Below, one piece after another: positions 1-11,748 of a stretch of 64,000 bases of DNA. The position numbers and the translations under genes are program-made. Position 1 is the first letter of the stretch. Each line of letters opens with the position of its first letter. The stretch spans positions 124,001-188,000 of the forward strand of contig NZ_CP122312.1 of NCBI RefSeq assembly GCF_029814175.1. Reading direction: 5' to 3'. This DNA comes from Halospeciosus flavus (lineage in GTDB: Archaea; Halobacteriota; Halobacteria; Halobacteriales; Halobacteriaceae). Below the pieces are notes generated by a model. That model was not told the origin of the DNA, did no database searches, and worked only from the letters and a program-made list of their open reading frames with translations.

Positions 1-275
1 TCGAAGCGGTCGAACCCGAGGGGACCGGCGAGATCGTCGCCCACACCGTCATCGAGGGCGGCGCCCCGCCCGAGTTCGAGGAACTCCTTGACGCCGAGGG
101 TGCGATCGGCGTCGCCCTCGTCGAACTGGATGGCGGCGCGCGCGTCCCCGGGATGCTCACGGACTGTGACCCCCACGCCCCGGAACGCGGCGACCGCGTC
201 GAGGCGACGATCCGTCGCATCTACGAGGACGAAGGCGTCGTCCGATACGGGGCGAAGTTCCGCCCCGAGAACTAG
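1..275 (+). CDS. DUF35 OB-fold protein, C-terminal part (5' end outside window)
   Basis: The reading frame is open from the window edge (first full codon at position 3) to TAG at 273-275, giving about 90 residues. The sequence has the pattern of the DUF35 OB-fold: a GEIVAHTVI strand, a central IGVALVELDGGARVPG segment, GDRVEATI, and a terminal GAKFRPEN. In archaea DUF35 proteins usually pair a zinc ribbon with this OB-fold and bring acyl-CoA to thiolase or HMG-CoA-synthase partners. The zinc-ribbon half would lie upstream and is not seen, so fusion to another domain cannot be excluded. The stop overlaps the convergent CoA-transferase stop in a shared CTAG. Confidence 0.75.
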   Translation, partial: EAVEPEGTGEIVAHTVIEGGAPPEFEELLDAEGAIGVALVELDGGARVPGMLTDCDPHAPERGDRVEATIRRIYEDEGVVRYGAKFRPEN

Positions 276-1021
276 AGGTAGACCCCGTCGGGGTCTAGTT
301 CTTCGCGCAGGAGCGTGAGTTCGTCGTCGCTCGGCGGCGTCGTCTCGTCGAGGTCGTCGGCGAAGCGGACGTCCCACCCCGTCGCGTCGGCCACTTCGTC
401 GCGCGTGACGCCCGGGTGGAGCGACGCGACGTACATCTCTCCGTCTTCGAACTCCATGATGGCCTTGTCCGTGATGACGGCCTCGGGACCGCCGCGGAGT
501 CCGTGCTCCTCGCGGCCGCCCGGCCCGTCGACGTAGCCGGGACTCGTGACGAAGTCGACTTCCTCGGGAAACCGCTGTGCCTCGTGGGGTGCGATGATGA
601 GCGTCCGCTCGACGTTGCTGGCGATTTCGCAGGCGCCACCGCTTCCCGGGAGACGGACGTCCGGATCGTCGTAGTCGCCGATGACGGTCGAGTTGATGTT
701 GCCGCGGCGGTCGACCTGTGCGCCGCCGAGGAAACCGACGTCGATGCGGCCGCCTTGGAGGTAGTAGCTGAAGCCGTCCATCAGCGACTCGACGTCGAGC
801 GCGCCGCTCGCGAGCACCGGGTCGCCGATGGAGAGCGGGAGCGAACTCGGGTTCGACCCGACCGTCCCGGACTCGTAGATCATCCGAAGCCCCGGTGCGT
901 GGGTCCGCTTGGCGAGGTTACATGCGAGGTTCGGAACGCCGATGCCGACGAGGACGGAGTCGTCGTCGCGGAGTTTGCTCGCCGCGGCCGACACCATCAG
1001 CTCGGTGTTCGTGTACGTCAT
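272..1021 (-). CDS. CoA-transferase family I, beta subunit
   Basis: A 249-residue protein of the glutaconate/3-oxoadipate CoA-transferase beta type. It moves CoA from an acyl-CoA donor to a free acid together with the alpha subunit encoded just upstream. The MIYESGTVG segment around residue 48 carries the glutamate that in this family forms the acyl-glutamyl-CoA intermediate. GGAQVDRRGNINST and LPGSGGACEIAS are typical of the beta fold. The start codon follows the alpha stop with no gap, so translation is probably coupled. The substrate cannot be told from sequence. A neighbouring DUF35 gene and many acyl-CoA genes fit organic-acid catabolism. Confidence 0.85.
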   Translation of the reverse strand: MTYTNTELMVSAAASKLRDDDSVLVGIGVPNLACNLAKRTHAPGLRMIYESGTVGSNPSSLPLSIGDPVLASGALDVESLMDGFSYYLQGGRIDVGFLGGAQVDRRGNINSTVIGDYDDPDVRLPGSGGACEIASNVERTLIIAPHEAQRFPEEVDFVTSPGYVDGPGGREEHGLRGGPEAVITDKAIMEFEDGEMYVASLHPGVTRDEVADATGWDVRFADDLDETTPPSDDELTLLREELDPDGVYL

Positions 1022-1942
1022 TCAGTAGTCCCCCATGTCGATGGCCGTCGCGTACTTCGTCCCGGCCTCCAGATCGAGGAGGCGCTCAGTCGGGAGCGTC
1101 TCGACGTACTCGCGTCGGTCGTCGACGCCGTACACGTACTCGTCGAGCCACTCTTCGACTCGCTCGTGGGAAGAAGACACCTCGTCCCACTCCAGGTACG
1201 CCTCGTTGTCGCGGGCGTAGTAGCCCTGCGCGTACGACGGGTGCGACCCGTACGGCTCCTCGACGACGTAGTCGACGACGTCGTCGGTGAACAGCGTCCG
1301 ATTCGGGTCGCTCCGGATGACCGACTCGTCGACGACTTCCTCGACGGAGAGGACGACGGTGTCGGCGGCGAACGCGGCCTCCTTGTGCCCGCCCGTGATG
1401 CCCCACACGTGCGCGTTGCCCTGCGCGTCCGCCCGCTGGGCGCGGACGACTGCGACGTCCGGTTCGAGCGGTGGGACGGCGTAGACTGTCTCGTCGCCGA
1501 ACGGCGACTCGACCGGTCGGATGTTCTCGTTGTGTTCGGGGAGGTCGGTGCCCGCGAACGTCCGGAGCGGGACGAAGGGGAGGTCGACGGCGCCGGCGTA
1601 GAGTCGCGCGGTCATGCCGAAGTGGGTGTACTCCTCCAACTCGATCTCGTTCGGGACGCCCTCCTCGACGGCCCGACGGAACGCACGGAGACTCCCGACG
1701 CCGGGGTTTCCCGCCCAAGAGAACGTCGCCTTCCGGACGCAACCGGCCGCGATGAGTTGGTCGTACACGAGGTCCGGCGTCGCTCGAACGACCTCCAGAT
1801 CGCGGTATCCCTGTCTGATGATCTCGTGGCCGGCCGCGAAGGGGATGAGGTGGGTAAACCCGGCCAGGTACACGCTGTCACCATCGTCCAGCGCGCTGGA
1901 GATGGCTGTCGCCATGTCTACCTGCTTGGCTGTCGTTGTCAC
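1022..1942 (-). CDS. CoA-transferase family I, alpha subunit
   Basis: A 306-residue partner of the beta subunit downstream. It has the family pattern of an early GDSVYLAGF loop, VRATPDLVYDQLIAAG, and AQGNAHVWG near the middle. I chose the GTG at 1940-1942: a TATA-like TATTAAGG on the minus strand (about 1967-1974) lies near 25 nt upstream, as expected for a haloarchaeal leaderless transcript. An internal ATG at 1913-1915 would remove nine residues and is the alternative. The two subunits form a compact operon of their own, separated by 575 bp from the lactate genes upstream. Confidence 0.83.
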   Translation of the reverse strand: MTTTAKQVDMATAISSALDDGDSVYLAGFTHLIPFAAGHEIIRQGYRDLEVVRATPDLVYDQLIAAGCVRKATFSWAGNPGVGSLRAFRRAVEEGVPNEIELEEYTHFGMTARLYAGAVDLPFVPLRTFAGTDLPEHNENIRPVESPFGDETVYAVPPLEPDVAVVRAQRADAQGNAHVWGITGGHKEAAFAADTVVLSVEEVVDESVIRSDPNRTLFTDDVVDYVVEEPYGSHPSYAQGYYARDNEAYLEWDEVSSSHERVEEWLDEYVYGVDDRREYVETLPTERLLDLEAGTKYATAIDMGDY

Positions 1943-2517
1943 TACCCACTATTCGTCGCCGCCGCCACCTTAATACCTCGCCTTCCGGTGCCGTCCGTGT
2001 CCGGATTCGGACTGTGAACTGACCCGTCGATACACAAACTCGTCTCTCACTTCAACATTCTCTATATCTATCAGGTCTTTCACCTCGCCGAGGTTCAGCC
2101 AGTGCTCGCTAGGTAGATTCGCAACTTAGAGTAAACGGCCGGTAGAAGCATCAACTGGTGCAATATCTTTGCCTCTCCCACTAGTCGAATACGTGTGTCC
2201 TGTGTCGACACGCAATTTAGAACTTCCAGAGAAAACACGTTGTATCGGGGCGTAGAGGTGCGGTACCGTGGAAATATCTCGAACGCCGATTCTGTGCACG
2301 TACGTATGGATCGTCGACGTCGATAAATCTTCTATCTCTGTCTATTAACATTAACAGTCAGAAAAGTGTCTATTCTGTCTCCGGAACGACGCTATCCTCA
2401 AGGACGGCGCCGCGTCGTCCGGACCAGTGCTCGCGAACTGCTTACCGGACTCGACGGGGAAGAAGTAGTGGCGAGGGCGCGTCCGCGCACTCGGCGCGGT
2501 TTCTGGACGTGAACGGG
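1943..2517. other. Intergenic region, no gene recognised
   Basis: This 575-bp stretch lies between the end of the fused lutB-lutA gene and the start of the CoA-transferase operon, both on the minus strand. It is clearly richer in A and T than its flanks, with several TATA-like runs and a TTAACATTAACAG direct repeat near 2345-2357. No convincing open frame with haloarchaeal codon use was found on either strand. It should hold the lut terminator and the CoA-transferase promoter. The remainder may be the residue of a lost gene, but nothing proves that. Confidence 0.5.
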
Positions 2518-4725
2518 CTACTCGGGGCTCGGTGCGATGGCCTCGACCGGGTGGTCGGCCGGTCGGTCGAGCAGTGCGTCGAGTTGCTCACAGCAGGACG
2601 TGCCGCTCGCGACGAGTCGGCGGTCGGTCTCGTCCTCGAACTGCGCCTGCAGGTCCTCGCCGACGTCCATCGAGAGTTCGTAGTACTCCGACTTGTAGCC
2701 GAAACTCCCGGCCATCCCGCAGCACTCGGTGTCCGAGGAGACGACGTCGCAGTCGAGTACGTCGAAGACGGCCTCCGTGTAGGCGTCGAGTCCGAGCGTC
2801 CGCTGCTGGCAGTGGCCGTGGAAGGCGAGGGAGTCGTCGGGCGTGCGGAGGGCGTCCGCGTCGGCGCCGTTCTCCAGACAGCCGTAGACGTACTCCATCA
2901 CCTCGTAGCTGTGCTCGCGCAGGGGTTCGGCGAGGTCCTCGGACAGGAGTTTCTCGTACTCGCTGCGGAACATGGCGACGTCGCTCGGTTCGACGACGAC
3001 CACGTCGTAGGCCGCCTGGACGTAGGGGCCGAGGTCGTCGGCGACCGCTTCGGCCTGTGTCTCCGCGGTCGAGAGCATTCCCTGCGAGAAGGGAGCACGC
3101 CCGCTCTCGGCGGGTTCCGAGAGAGTGACGTGGACTCCGAGGGCTTCGAGCGCCCGGACCGCCGCCTTCCCGCGCGCGGGTCGAACGTAGTTCGTGTACG
3201 CGTCGGGGAACAGGACGGCACTCCGGGGGGCGTCCGCCCGCGGGACCCGTGGGCCGCCGCGCTCGCGGAACCAGTCGGCGAACGTCTCGCGCTGGAACTC
3301 GGGGAGGTCGCGGCGTCTGTCGACGCCGACGGCCCGTTCCAAGAGCGACCGCACGGGACCGGCGTTCGCGACCCAGTTGGAGACGGGCGCGGTCGCGCTC
3401 CCGAGTTTCGCGAGCGTCTCGAAGTTCCCGAAGAAGCGCTTCTGGAGGTCGAGACCGCTCGGCTCGCCGTCGGGGAGTAGGCCGTCGACGAGATGGTCGA
3501 AGCGGCCCGTGTCGGCGCCCTCGTTGATTCGGCTACGGACGGCGGTGTTGATCCACGGGATGTCGATCTTCACGGGGCAGGCTTCGGCACAGCGCGAACA
3601 CCCCGTACAGAGGTCGTTGAACTCCGCCGCGGAGTCGAGACCGTGGACGCCGGCCTCCCACCCGGTCGCGATCCCGCCGGTGTACGTCTCGCCGCCGAAG
3701 GCGTGGCCCCCGACGCTCTGGAAGTTACCGCACGTGTTCGCACACGCGCCACACCGGATGCAGTAGAGCGTCTCCTTCAACTGCTCGTCCTCGCGCATCG
3801 CCATCCGCCCGTTGTCGATGAGGACGAGGTGGAACTCCCGTTCGCTGTCCTCGCCGAAGTCGGGGACGTCGGGGTCGTCGAAGTCGAGCGTCGGCGAGTC
3901 GGTCGGCGGCGAGAGCAACGAGACGTACTGGGCGATGTCCTGTCCGGTCGCGGACTTCGCGATGAGTTCGATGAACGGGTGGAGTTCCCGGACCGAAGGG
4001 ATGACCTTCTCGACGCCCGCGACCGCGACGTGCGTGTCGGGAGTCACCGCCGACTTCCGGGCGTTCCCCTCGTTGGTGACGAGCGTGATGGTCCCCGACT
4101 CCGCGAGGACGAAGTTCGCGCCGGTCATGCCGACGTCCGCCTCGTGGATCTTCTCGCCGAGGTAGTCGCGGGCGAACTTGGTCAGTTCCTCGGCGGACTT
4201 CAGCGGGTCCTCGATGTCGAAGTACTCGTTGAACAGGACCGCGATTTCCGCCTTCGACTTGTGGATGGCGGGGCCGACGAGGTGGGAGGGCGCCTCGTCG
4301 GCGACCTGGAGGACGAACTCGCCGAGGTCCGTCTCGTAGACGTCGACGCCCACCGCTTCGAGGTGCTCGTTCACCTCGATCTCCTCGGTGGTCATCGACT
4401 TGCTCTTCACGAGCGTTTCGGCGTCTTCCTCCTCGACGACCTCCTCGATGTAGCGGTTGGCGTCGGCGGCGTCGTCGGCGAGGTAGAGGTTCCCCCCGTT
4501 CTCCTCGACGGACTCCCGGAGGGTGTCGATGAGTTCGGGGAGGTTCTCGATGGCGTCTTCTTTGATGCGGCGGGCCTCCGTCCGGAGGTCTTGGTACTCC
4601 TCGAAGTCCTCGGTCGCCTCGTAGCGTTGGGCGTTGAAGTGCCGGGCGTTCTCCTTGACGCTCGCCCCCTCCGAGTCGAGGAGGTGTCGGATGTGTTCGG
4701 CCTTCTCTCTCCGTGCCTCACTCAT
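2518..4725 (-). CDS. LutB-LutA fusion: LUD domain, two 4Fe-4S clusters and Cys-rich domain (L-lactate oxidation)
   Basis: A 735-residue protein that joins what bacteria encode as LutB and LutA. Residues about 1-300 form the LUD domain (GMTGANFVLAESGTI is diagnostic). Next come two ferredoxin-type motifs, CIRCGACANTC and CTGCSRCAEACPV. The C-terminal Cys-rich redox region keeps HCQQRTL and DTECCGMAGSFG, whereas the first Cys-rich repeat (FPDAYTNYVRPARG) has lost its cysteine. The likely role is iron-sulfur-dependent oxidation of L-lactate to pyruvate. The start is the ATG at 4723-4725, inside an ATGA overlap with lutC. The frame stays open further upstream, but that segment is an Arg-rich shadow of lutC. 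Confidence 0.85.
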   Translation of the reverse strand: MSEARREKAEHIRHLLDSEGASVKENARHFNAQRYEATEDFEEYQDLRTEARRIKEDAIENLPELIDTLRESVEENGGNLYLADDAADANRYIEEVVEEEDAETLVKSKSMTTEEIEVNEHLEAVGVDVYETDLGEFVLQVADEAPSHLVGPAIHKSKAEIAVLFNEYFDIEDPLKSAEELTKFARDYLGEKIHEADVGMTGANFVLAESGTITLVTNEGNARKSAVTPDTHVAVAGVEKVIPSVRELHPFIELIAKSATGQDIAQYVSLLSPPTDSPTLDFDDPDVPDFGEDSEREFHLVLIDNGRMAMREDEQLKETLYCIRCGACANTCGNFQSVGGHAFGGETYTGGIATGWEAGVHGLDSAAEFNDLCTGCSRCAEACPVKIDIPWINTAVRSRINEGADTGRFDHLVDGLLPDGEPSGLDLQKRFFGNFETLAKLGSATAPVSNWVANAGPVRSLLERAVGVDRRRDLPEFQRETFADWFRERGGPRVPRADAPRSAVLFPDAYTNYVRPARGKAAVRALEALGVHVTLSEPAESGRAPFSQGMLSTAETQAEAVADDLGPYVQAAYDVVVVEPSDVAMFRSEYEKLLSEDLAEPLREHSYEVMEYVYGCLENGADADALRTPDDSLAFHGHCQQRTLGLDAYTEAVFDVLDCDVVSSDTECCGMAGSFGYKSEYYELSMDVGEDLQAQFEDETDRRLVASGTSCCEQLDALLDRPADHPVEAIAPSPE

Positions 4726-5231
4726 TGGTCTGTGATGACGACGACGTGGACGTTCGCGGGACCGTGGACTCCCTCGACGAGTGCACCCATGTCCCCGGTA
4801 GCGCTGACGCCGGTCGCGAACACTGTCGAGCGGCGGCCGGCGGTGAATTCGCCGTCGAGCCACTCGGTCGCAGCCTTCACGTCCGGGAGCACGTCGCTCG
4901 CCTGTACCACGGCGACGTGTGTCGGCGGGTAGAGGCTGACCGGTTCGGTCCCGCCTTCGTCGGAGGGGAGGAGGAGCGACCCGTGCTCGGCAACGGCCTT
5001 GTCGACGCCAGTCACGCCCGTCGCGGCCTCGGTGAGTTCTCCGGTCGACGGACCGCACGTCACGGGAACGTCGTCCAGCGACACGTCGTACCCCACGAGG
5101 GGCGCGCCGACGGCCGGCTCTTCGACGATCTCTGTGAGCGTCTCGGAGAACGCGTCGGTCGTCGTCTCGGTGTACTCGACGTCCAGTCCAGTGAGCGCCG
5201 ACTGGAAGGTCGAGAGTGATTCCGTACTCAT
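4722..5231 (-). CDS. lutC: LutC-like LUD domain protein
   Basis: A 169-residue LUD-domain protein, first gene of the lactate operon. Conserved stretches include GVTGVDKAVAEHGSLLL, the Pro-rich LYPPTHVAVV, and a terminal GPANVHVVVI strand. LutC lacks cofactor motifs of its own and acts with LutA and LutB. The stop overlaps the next gene by four bases (ATGA), indicating translational coupling. Upstream on the minus strand a TTTAACA box near 5257-5263 sits about 27 nt before the ATG at 5229-5231, so the operon is probably transcribed without a leader. Confidence 0.82.
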   Translation of the reverse strand: MSTESLSTFQSALTGLDVEYTETTTDAFSETLTEIVEEPAVGAPLVGYDVSLDDVPVTCGPSTGELTEAATGVTGVDKAVAEHGSLLLPSDEGGTEPVSLYPPTHVAVVQASDVLPDVKAATEWLDGEFTAGRRSTVFATGVSATGDMGALVEGVHGPANVHVVVITDQ

Positions 5232-5310
5232 TCCTGTCCGGTGGATTGGTGTGTCGTGTGTTAAAGGTTGACTCTCCGGACAACTGGTGGGCCGACCCGG
5301 CCGTTCGACA

Positions 5311-6030
5311 CTACAGTGAGACGGTCCGTAGTGACGACGAGAGGTCGCGGACGTGCTCGTTGAACGCCTCCACGAAGCCGTGGAATCCGTCGACGTGCGC
5401 GCGGAGGTCCGTGGCCGACGGCGGCTGATACTGCGAGAGGAGGTAGACGCCACCCTCCCCACCGACGCGGAGGTAGGACGCCTGACCGTCTTCCCACTTC
5501 AACTCCCAGCGTCGCCCGTCGACGCGCGTCTCGAACGTCCCGTAGTTGGTCCCTTCGTAACGGAACAGTTCGCTGGCCATCTGGTTCGCGCACTCGCGCA
5601 TGCGAGAAAGAATTCGTTCGCGCTCCTCGACGACGGACTCGGTACTCTCGACGTCGGGGAAGTCGGTCTCGACGTCGTCAAGCACGCCGTCGAGTGAGTC
5701 GACGTAGGTCGCGAACGCTTCGACGAAGGCGTCGTAGTCGGTGAGTGCGTCGGCGAGGGCCGCCGGCTCGGGCGGTTGCTTCGACGAGACGACGTACGTC
5801 TCTCGTCCGCCCTGTTCGAAGCGGAGGTACTGGACGTCGCCGGCCTCGTACTTCAGCGTCCACGTCCCGGCGTCCGTCTCGAACGACTCCTGCCCGTAGT
5901 CCCCGCCCTGGAGGAGAGAGAGTTCCCGGGCGACGCGGCCCGCGTGTTCGCGGACCGCCGCTGCGACTTCGTCGCGGTGTTCGGCGATCTCCGCCGCGCT
6001 CGCGACGTCGGTGTCCAGTCCCTCGATCAT
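5311..6030 (-). CDS. Unknown protein with one domain in two tandem copies
   Basis: A 239-residue acidic soluble protein that I do not recognise. It consists of two related halves, roughly residues 20-115 and 135-235. Each half runs: a helix containing a Met/Arg-Glu-Leu, a [GT]-[DN]-YG turn, the W-[TE]-LK-[YW]-E strand, YLR, a Gly-rich turn, a QPP turn, and a final helix containing FVEAF. This is internal duplication of one about 95-residue fold. There is no signal peptide, membrane segment or metal motif. The start is ATG 6028-6030; the upstream in-frame extension runs into the rRNA leader and has atypical composition. It lies head-to-head with the rRNA operon. Confidence 0.7.
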   Translation of the reverse strand: MIEGLDTDVASAAEIAEHRDEVAAAVREHAGRVARELSLLQGGDYGQESFETDAGTWTLKYEAGDVQYLRFEQGGRETYVVSSKQPPEPAALADALTDYDAFVEAFATYVDSLDGVLDDVETDFPDVESTESVVEERERILSRMRECANQMASELFRYEGTNYGTFETRVDGRRWELKWEDGQASYLRVGGEGGVYLLSQYQPPSATDLRAHVDGFHGFVEAFNEHVRDLSSSLRTVSL

Positions 6031-6141
6031 ACCACGTCGTCGGGGACGCACGGGGATAACCACGGTGGTCGGATCGGGCGTCGTCCGTCGTGTCGTGCGT
6101 GAGAGAAACCACCGTGCGGCGCCGACCCGAACGTCCTCCGG

Positions 6142-6161
6142 TTCGACGGTGTTAAGTGTAA
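6142..6161 (+). promoter_or_regulatory. rRNA operon promoter candidate P1
   Basis: TTCGACGGTGTTAAGTGTAA resembles haloarchaeal rRNA promoters, in which a TTCGAC-type element precedes a TTAA-type TATA box. It lies 425-445 bp before the mature 16S. The TTAAGTG core recurs in the two candidates listed at 6282 and 8306. Confidence 0.6.
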
Positions 6162-6281
6162 CCCGGCCATTCGGACTAATGCGAAGAACGTGAGGCGGCC
6201 CGGGCACACCCCGGCGCCGCTGATGCATGCTTTCGAGGCGTCGGGCACCACGCCCGACCGTCGACTCGCCTCTCACCGAGG

Positions 6282-6307
6282 CCGAGACGACACCCTTAAG
6301 TGAATCT
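6282..6307 (+). promoter_or_regulatory. rRNA operon promoter candidate P2
   Basis: A CGAGACGAC element is followed by CCCTTAAGTG at 6293-6302. This ten-base string is repeated exactly in the 16S-23S spacer at 8317-8326. Spaced multiple promoters ahead of rRNA operons are known from Halobacterium and Haloferax. Confidence 0.6.
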
Positions 6308-6337
6308 CACACCTCGAAAGAAATGCGCACGTCGGAC

Positions 6338-6368
6338 TCGACGAACGACGTTCCGAAGGGTTCTTACC
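6338..6368 (+). promoter_or_regulatory. rRNA operon promoter candidate P3
   Basis: An ACTCGACGAACGACG element followed by a TTCTTACC box matches the same layout as P1 and P2, but with a weaker TATA-like part. It is the most 16S-proximal candidate before the processing stem begins at 6446. Confidence 0.45.
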
Positions 6369-6445
6369 CAACCGGAACCGACGTCCAAGTCCGAAGGACA
6401 TGAGGATTCCACCCCTGCGGTCCGCCGTACACGATGGAATCTGAT

Positions 6446-6478
6446 GTTAGCCCTGGTAGTTCGGTGACACTCGGTCGG
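6446..6478 (+). other. 16S processing stem, 5' strand with bulge-helix-bulge
   Basis: Bases 6446-6463 are perfectly complementary to 8173-8190 (18 bp). Inside this, GTGA (6464-6467) faces GCAC (8166-8169), three pairs plus an A-G mismatch, between three-base bulges CAC (6468-6470) and TTA (8170-8172). The helix resumes with TCGGTCGG opposite 8158-8165. This is the archaeal bulge-helix-bulge substrate cut by the splicing endonuclease to free pre-16S. Confidence 0.8.
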
Positions 6479-6500
6479 CTCCCCGACCGCGTCGCCGAAC
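6459..6500 (+). other. Alternative leader hairpin overlapping the 16S processing stem
   Basis: GTTCGGTGAC (6459-6468) pairs with GTCGCCGAAC (6491-6500), one G-U pair allowed. Inside, CGGTCGG (6472-6478) pairs with CCGACCG (6483-6489). This local structure uses the same bases as the long-range 16S processing stem, so the two foldings exclude each other. Confidence 0.6.
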
Positions 6501-6532
6501 ACTAACGACCATTCACCAATACATCATTTATA

Positions 6533-6583
6533 CGTCATCCCTCACGGGATGACGCCCGCCTATCGCTGGGGCCTCGCCCCAGC
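6533..6583 (+). other. Two short hairpins just before mature 16S
   Basis: CGTCATCCC (6533-6541) pairs with GGGATGACG (6546-6554) around a TCAC loop. GCTGGGGC (6565-6572) pairs with GCCCCAGC (6576-6583) around CTC. The second ends three bases before the inferred 16S 5' end, so it may guide end maturation. Confidence 0.6.
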
Positions 6584-6585
6584 AC

Positions 6586-8056
<1,471 letters not shown>

Positions 8057-8065
8057 CTGACCGGG

Positions 8066-8119
8066 ACCACTCCTTTGGAGTGGCCCACCTATTCCCTGTC
8101 GACCCCTGGGCGGGTCGAC
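8066..8119 (+). other. Spacer hairpins after 16S
   Basis: CCACTCC (8067-8073) pairs with GGAGTGG (8077-8083). GTCGACCC (8098-8105) pairs with GGGTCGAC (8112-8119). Both lie within the loop closed by the 16S processing stem and probably fold during transcription. Confidence 0.5.
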
Positions 8120-8154
8120 ACTCGAATCGTCGTTGTGTTCGTCGCCGCGCCGGT

Positions 8155-8190
8155 GACCCGGCCGAGCACTTACGAACTACCAGGGCTAAC
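8155..8190 (+). other. 16S processing stem, 3' strand
   Basis: Bases 8173-8190 complement 6446-6463 perfectly. Bases 8158-8169 complete the bulge-helix-bulge with the TTA bulge at 8170-8172. A separate hairpin (CTACTCCC 8195-8202 with GGGAGTAG 8207-8214) separates this strand from tRNA-Ala. Confidence 0.8.
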
Positions 8191-8215
8191 GAATCTACTC
8201 CCTCGCGGGAGTAGT

Positions 8216-8287
8216 GGGCCCATAGCTCAGTGGGAGAGTGCCTCCTTTGCAAGGAGGATGCCCTGGGTTCGAATCCCAGTGGGTCCA
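8216..8287 (+). tRNA. tRNA-Ala(TGC)
   Basis: A 72-nt cloverleaf in the 16S-23S spacer. The acceptor GGGCCCA pairs with TGGGTCC followed by discriminator A. The anticodon stem is CCTCC/GGAGG with loop TTTGCAA and anticodon TGC at 8248-8250. The T loop is TTCGAAT. No CCA is encoded. tRNA-Ala(TGC) at this place is usual in haloarchaeal and other euryarchaeal rRNA operons. Confidence 0.97.
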
Positions 8288-8305
8288 TTCGATTCGACTC
8301 CACCC

Positions 8306-8326
8306 TCGAAGCGTGTCCCTTAAGTG
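8306..8326 (+). promoter_or_regulatory. Candidate internal promoter in the 16S-23S spacer
   Basis: The sequence TCGAAGCGTGTCCCTTAAGTG repeats the TCGA element plus CCCTTAAGTG of leader promoter P2. A transcript would start near 8348, after tRNA-Ala and before 23S. Spacer promoters have been reported for halobacterial rRNA operons. Activity here is an inference from motif identity. Confidence 0.45.
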
Positions 8327-8432
8327 GGAGACGTGGGAAGGAAGAGTCGAGTTCGACTGATGCACCAGTCCGCGCAAGCGCGACTGGGAAGGGTCGACGA
8401 ACGCCCCCTTACCACCGGGGCAGTTCGATGAC

Positions 8433-8467
8433 ACCGTGTGTAAGTGCAATCCAGACATTCACTGGAC
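8433..8467 (+). other. 23S processing stem, 5' strand with bulge-helix-bulge
   Basis: Bases 8433-8454 are perfectly complementary to 11501-11522 (22 bp). Then ACAT (8455-8458) pairs with GTGT (11494-11497), flanked by three-base bulges TCA (8459-8461) and TAA (11498-11500), and CTGGAC (8462-8467) pairs with GTCCAG (11488-11493). This is a textbook archaeal bulge-helix-bulge. Confidence 0.9.
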
Positions 8468-8519
8468 TCGTATCACCGAGTCTATAATTAAGAAGTTGAA
8501 GTTGAAGTGATCCGACTGC

Positions 8520-11435
<2,916 letters not shown>

Positions 11436-11487
11436 ATCCGCATCCGGATCACAGAGACATGCTGTGCAGTATAGGTCGGTGATTCGG

Positions 11488-11522
11488 GTCCAGGTGTTAA
11501 CTGGATTGCACTTACACACGGT
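11488..11522 (+). other. 23S processing stem, 3' strand
   Basis: This strand carries GTCCAG, the GTGT central helix, the TAA bulge (11498-11500), and the 22-base complement of 8433-8454. Cleavage by the splicing endonuclease at the two bulges would release pre-23S and ligate or discard the flanks. Confidence 0.9.
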
Positions 11523-11577
11523 ACTCGTCGTCGAATAGTTCGACGGGCGAGAGTACGAGCCACAGTAGTGGCCGTAA

Positions 11578-11618
11578 CCGACATTGGTAGGATCGCGGTT
11601 CGATTCCGCGAGTCGGCA
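11578..11618 (+). other. tRNA-like minihelix abutting 5S rRNA (probable tRNase Z signal)
   Basis: CCGAC (11578-11582) pairs with GTCGG (11612-11616), and CGCGG (11594-11598) pairs with CCGCG (11606-11610) around TTCGATT, a perfect T arm. Eleven bases join the two helices, so there is no anticodon arm. The single-stranded CA then leads straight into 5S at 11619. In Haloferax volcanii the 5S 5' end is made by tRNase Z cutting after such a tRNA-like structure. Function here is by analogy. Confidence 0.7.
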
Positions 11619-11739
11619 TTACGGCGGCCAGAGCGGTGGGGATCACCCGTACCCATCCCGAACACGGACGTTAAGCCCACCCACGTTCCGGTCAGTACTG
11701 GAGTGCGCGAGCCTCTGGGAAATCCGGTTAGCCGCCGAC
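11619..11739 (+). rRNA. rrf: 5S ribosomal RNA
   Basis: About 121 nt. The 5' strand TTACGGCGGCC pairs with the 3' strand GGTTAGCCGCCGA as helix I, and CCCGTACCCATCCCGAACACGG is the conserved loop region of archaeal 5S. The preceding GGCCGTAA (11570-11577) could compete with helix I before the precursor is cut. Confidence 0.95.
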
Positions 11740-11748
11740 CAATCATAT

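Noticed and set aside
416-2017. A long plus-strand open frame of 533 codons
   Set aside because: It is antisense to the CoA-transferase genes, which have clear motifs; it is a GC-rich shadow frame.
4726-5283. N-terminal extension of the LutB-LutA protein
   Set aside because: The extra 186 residues are Arg-rich and antisense-like in composition; they overlap lutC, and the ATG within ATGA fits the operon.
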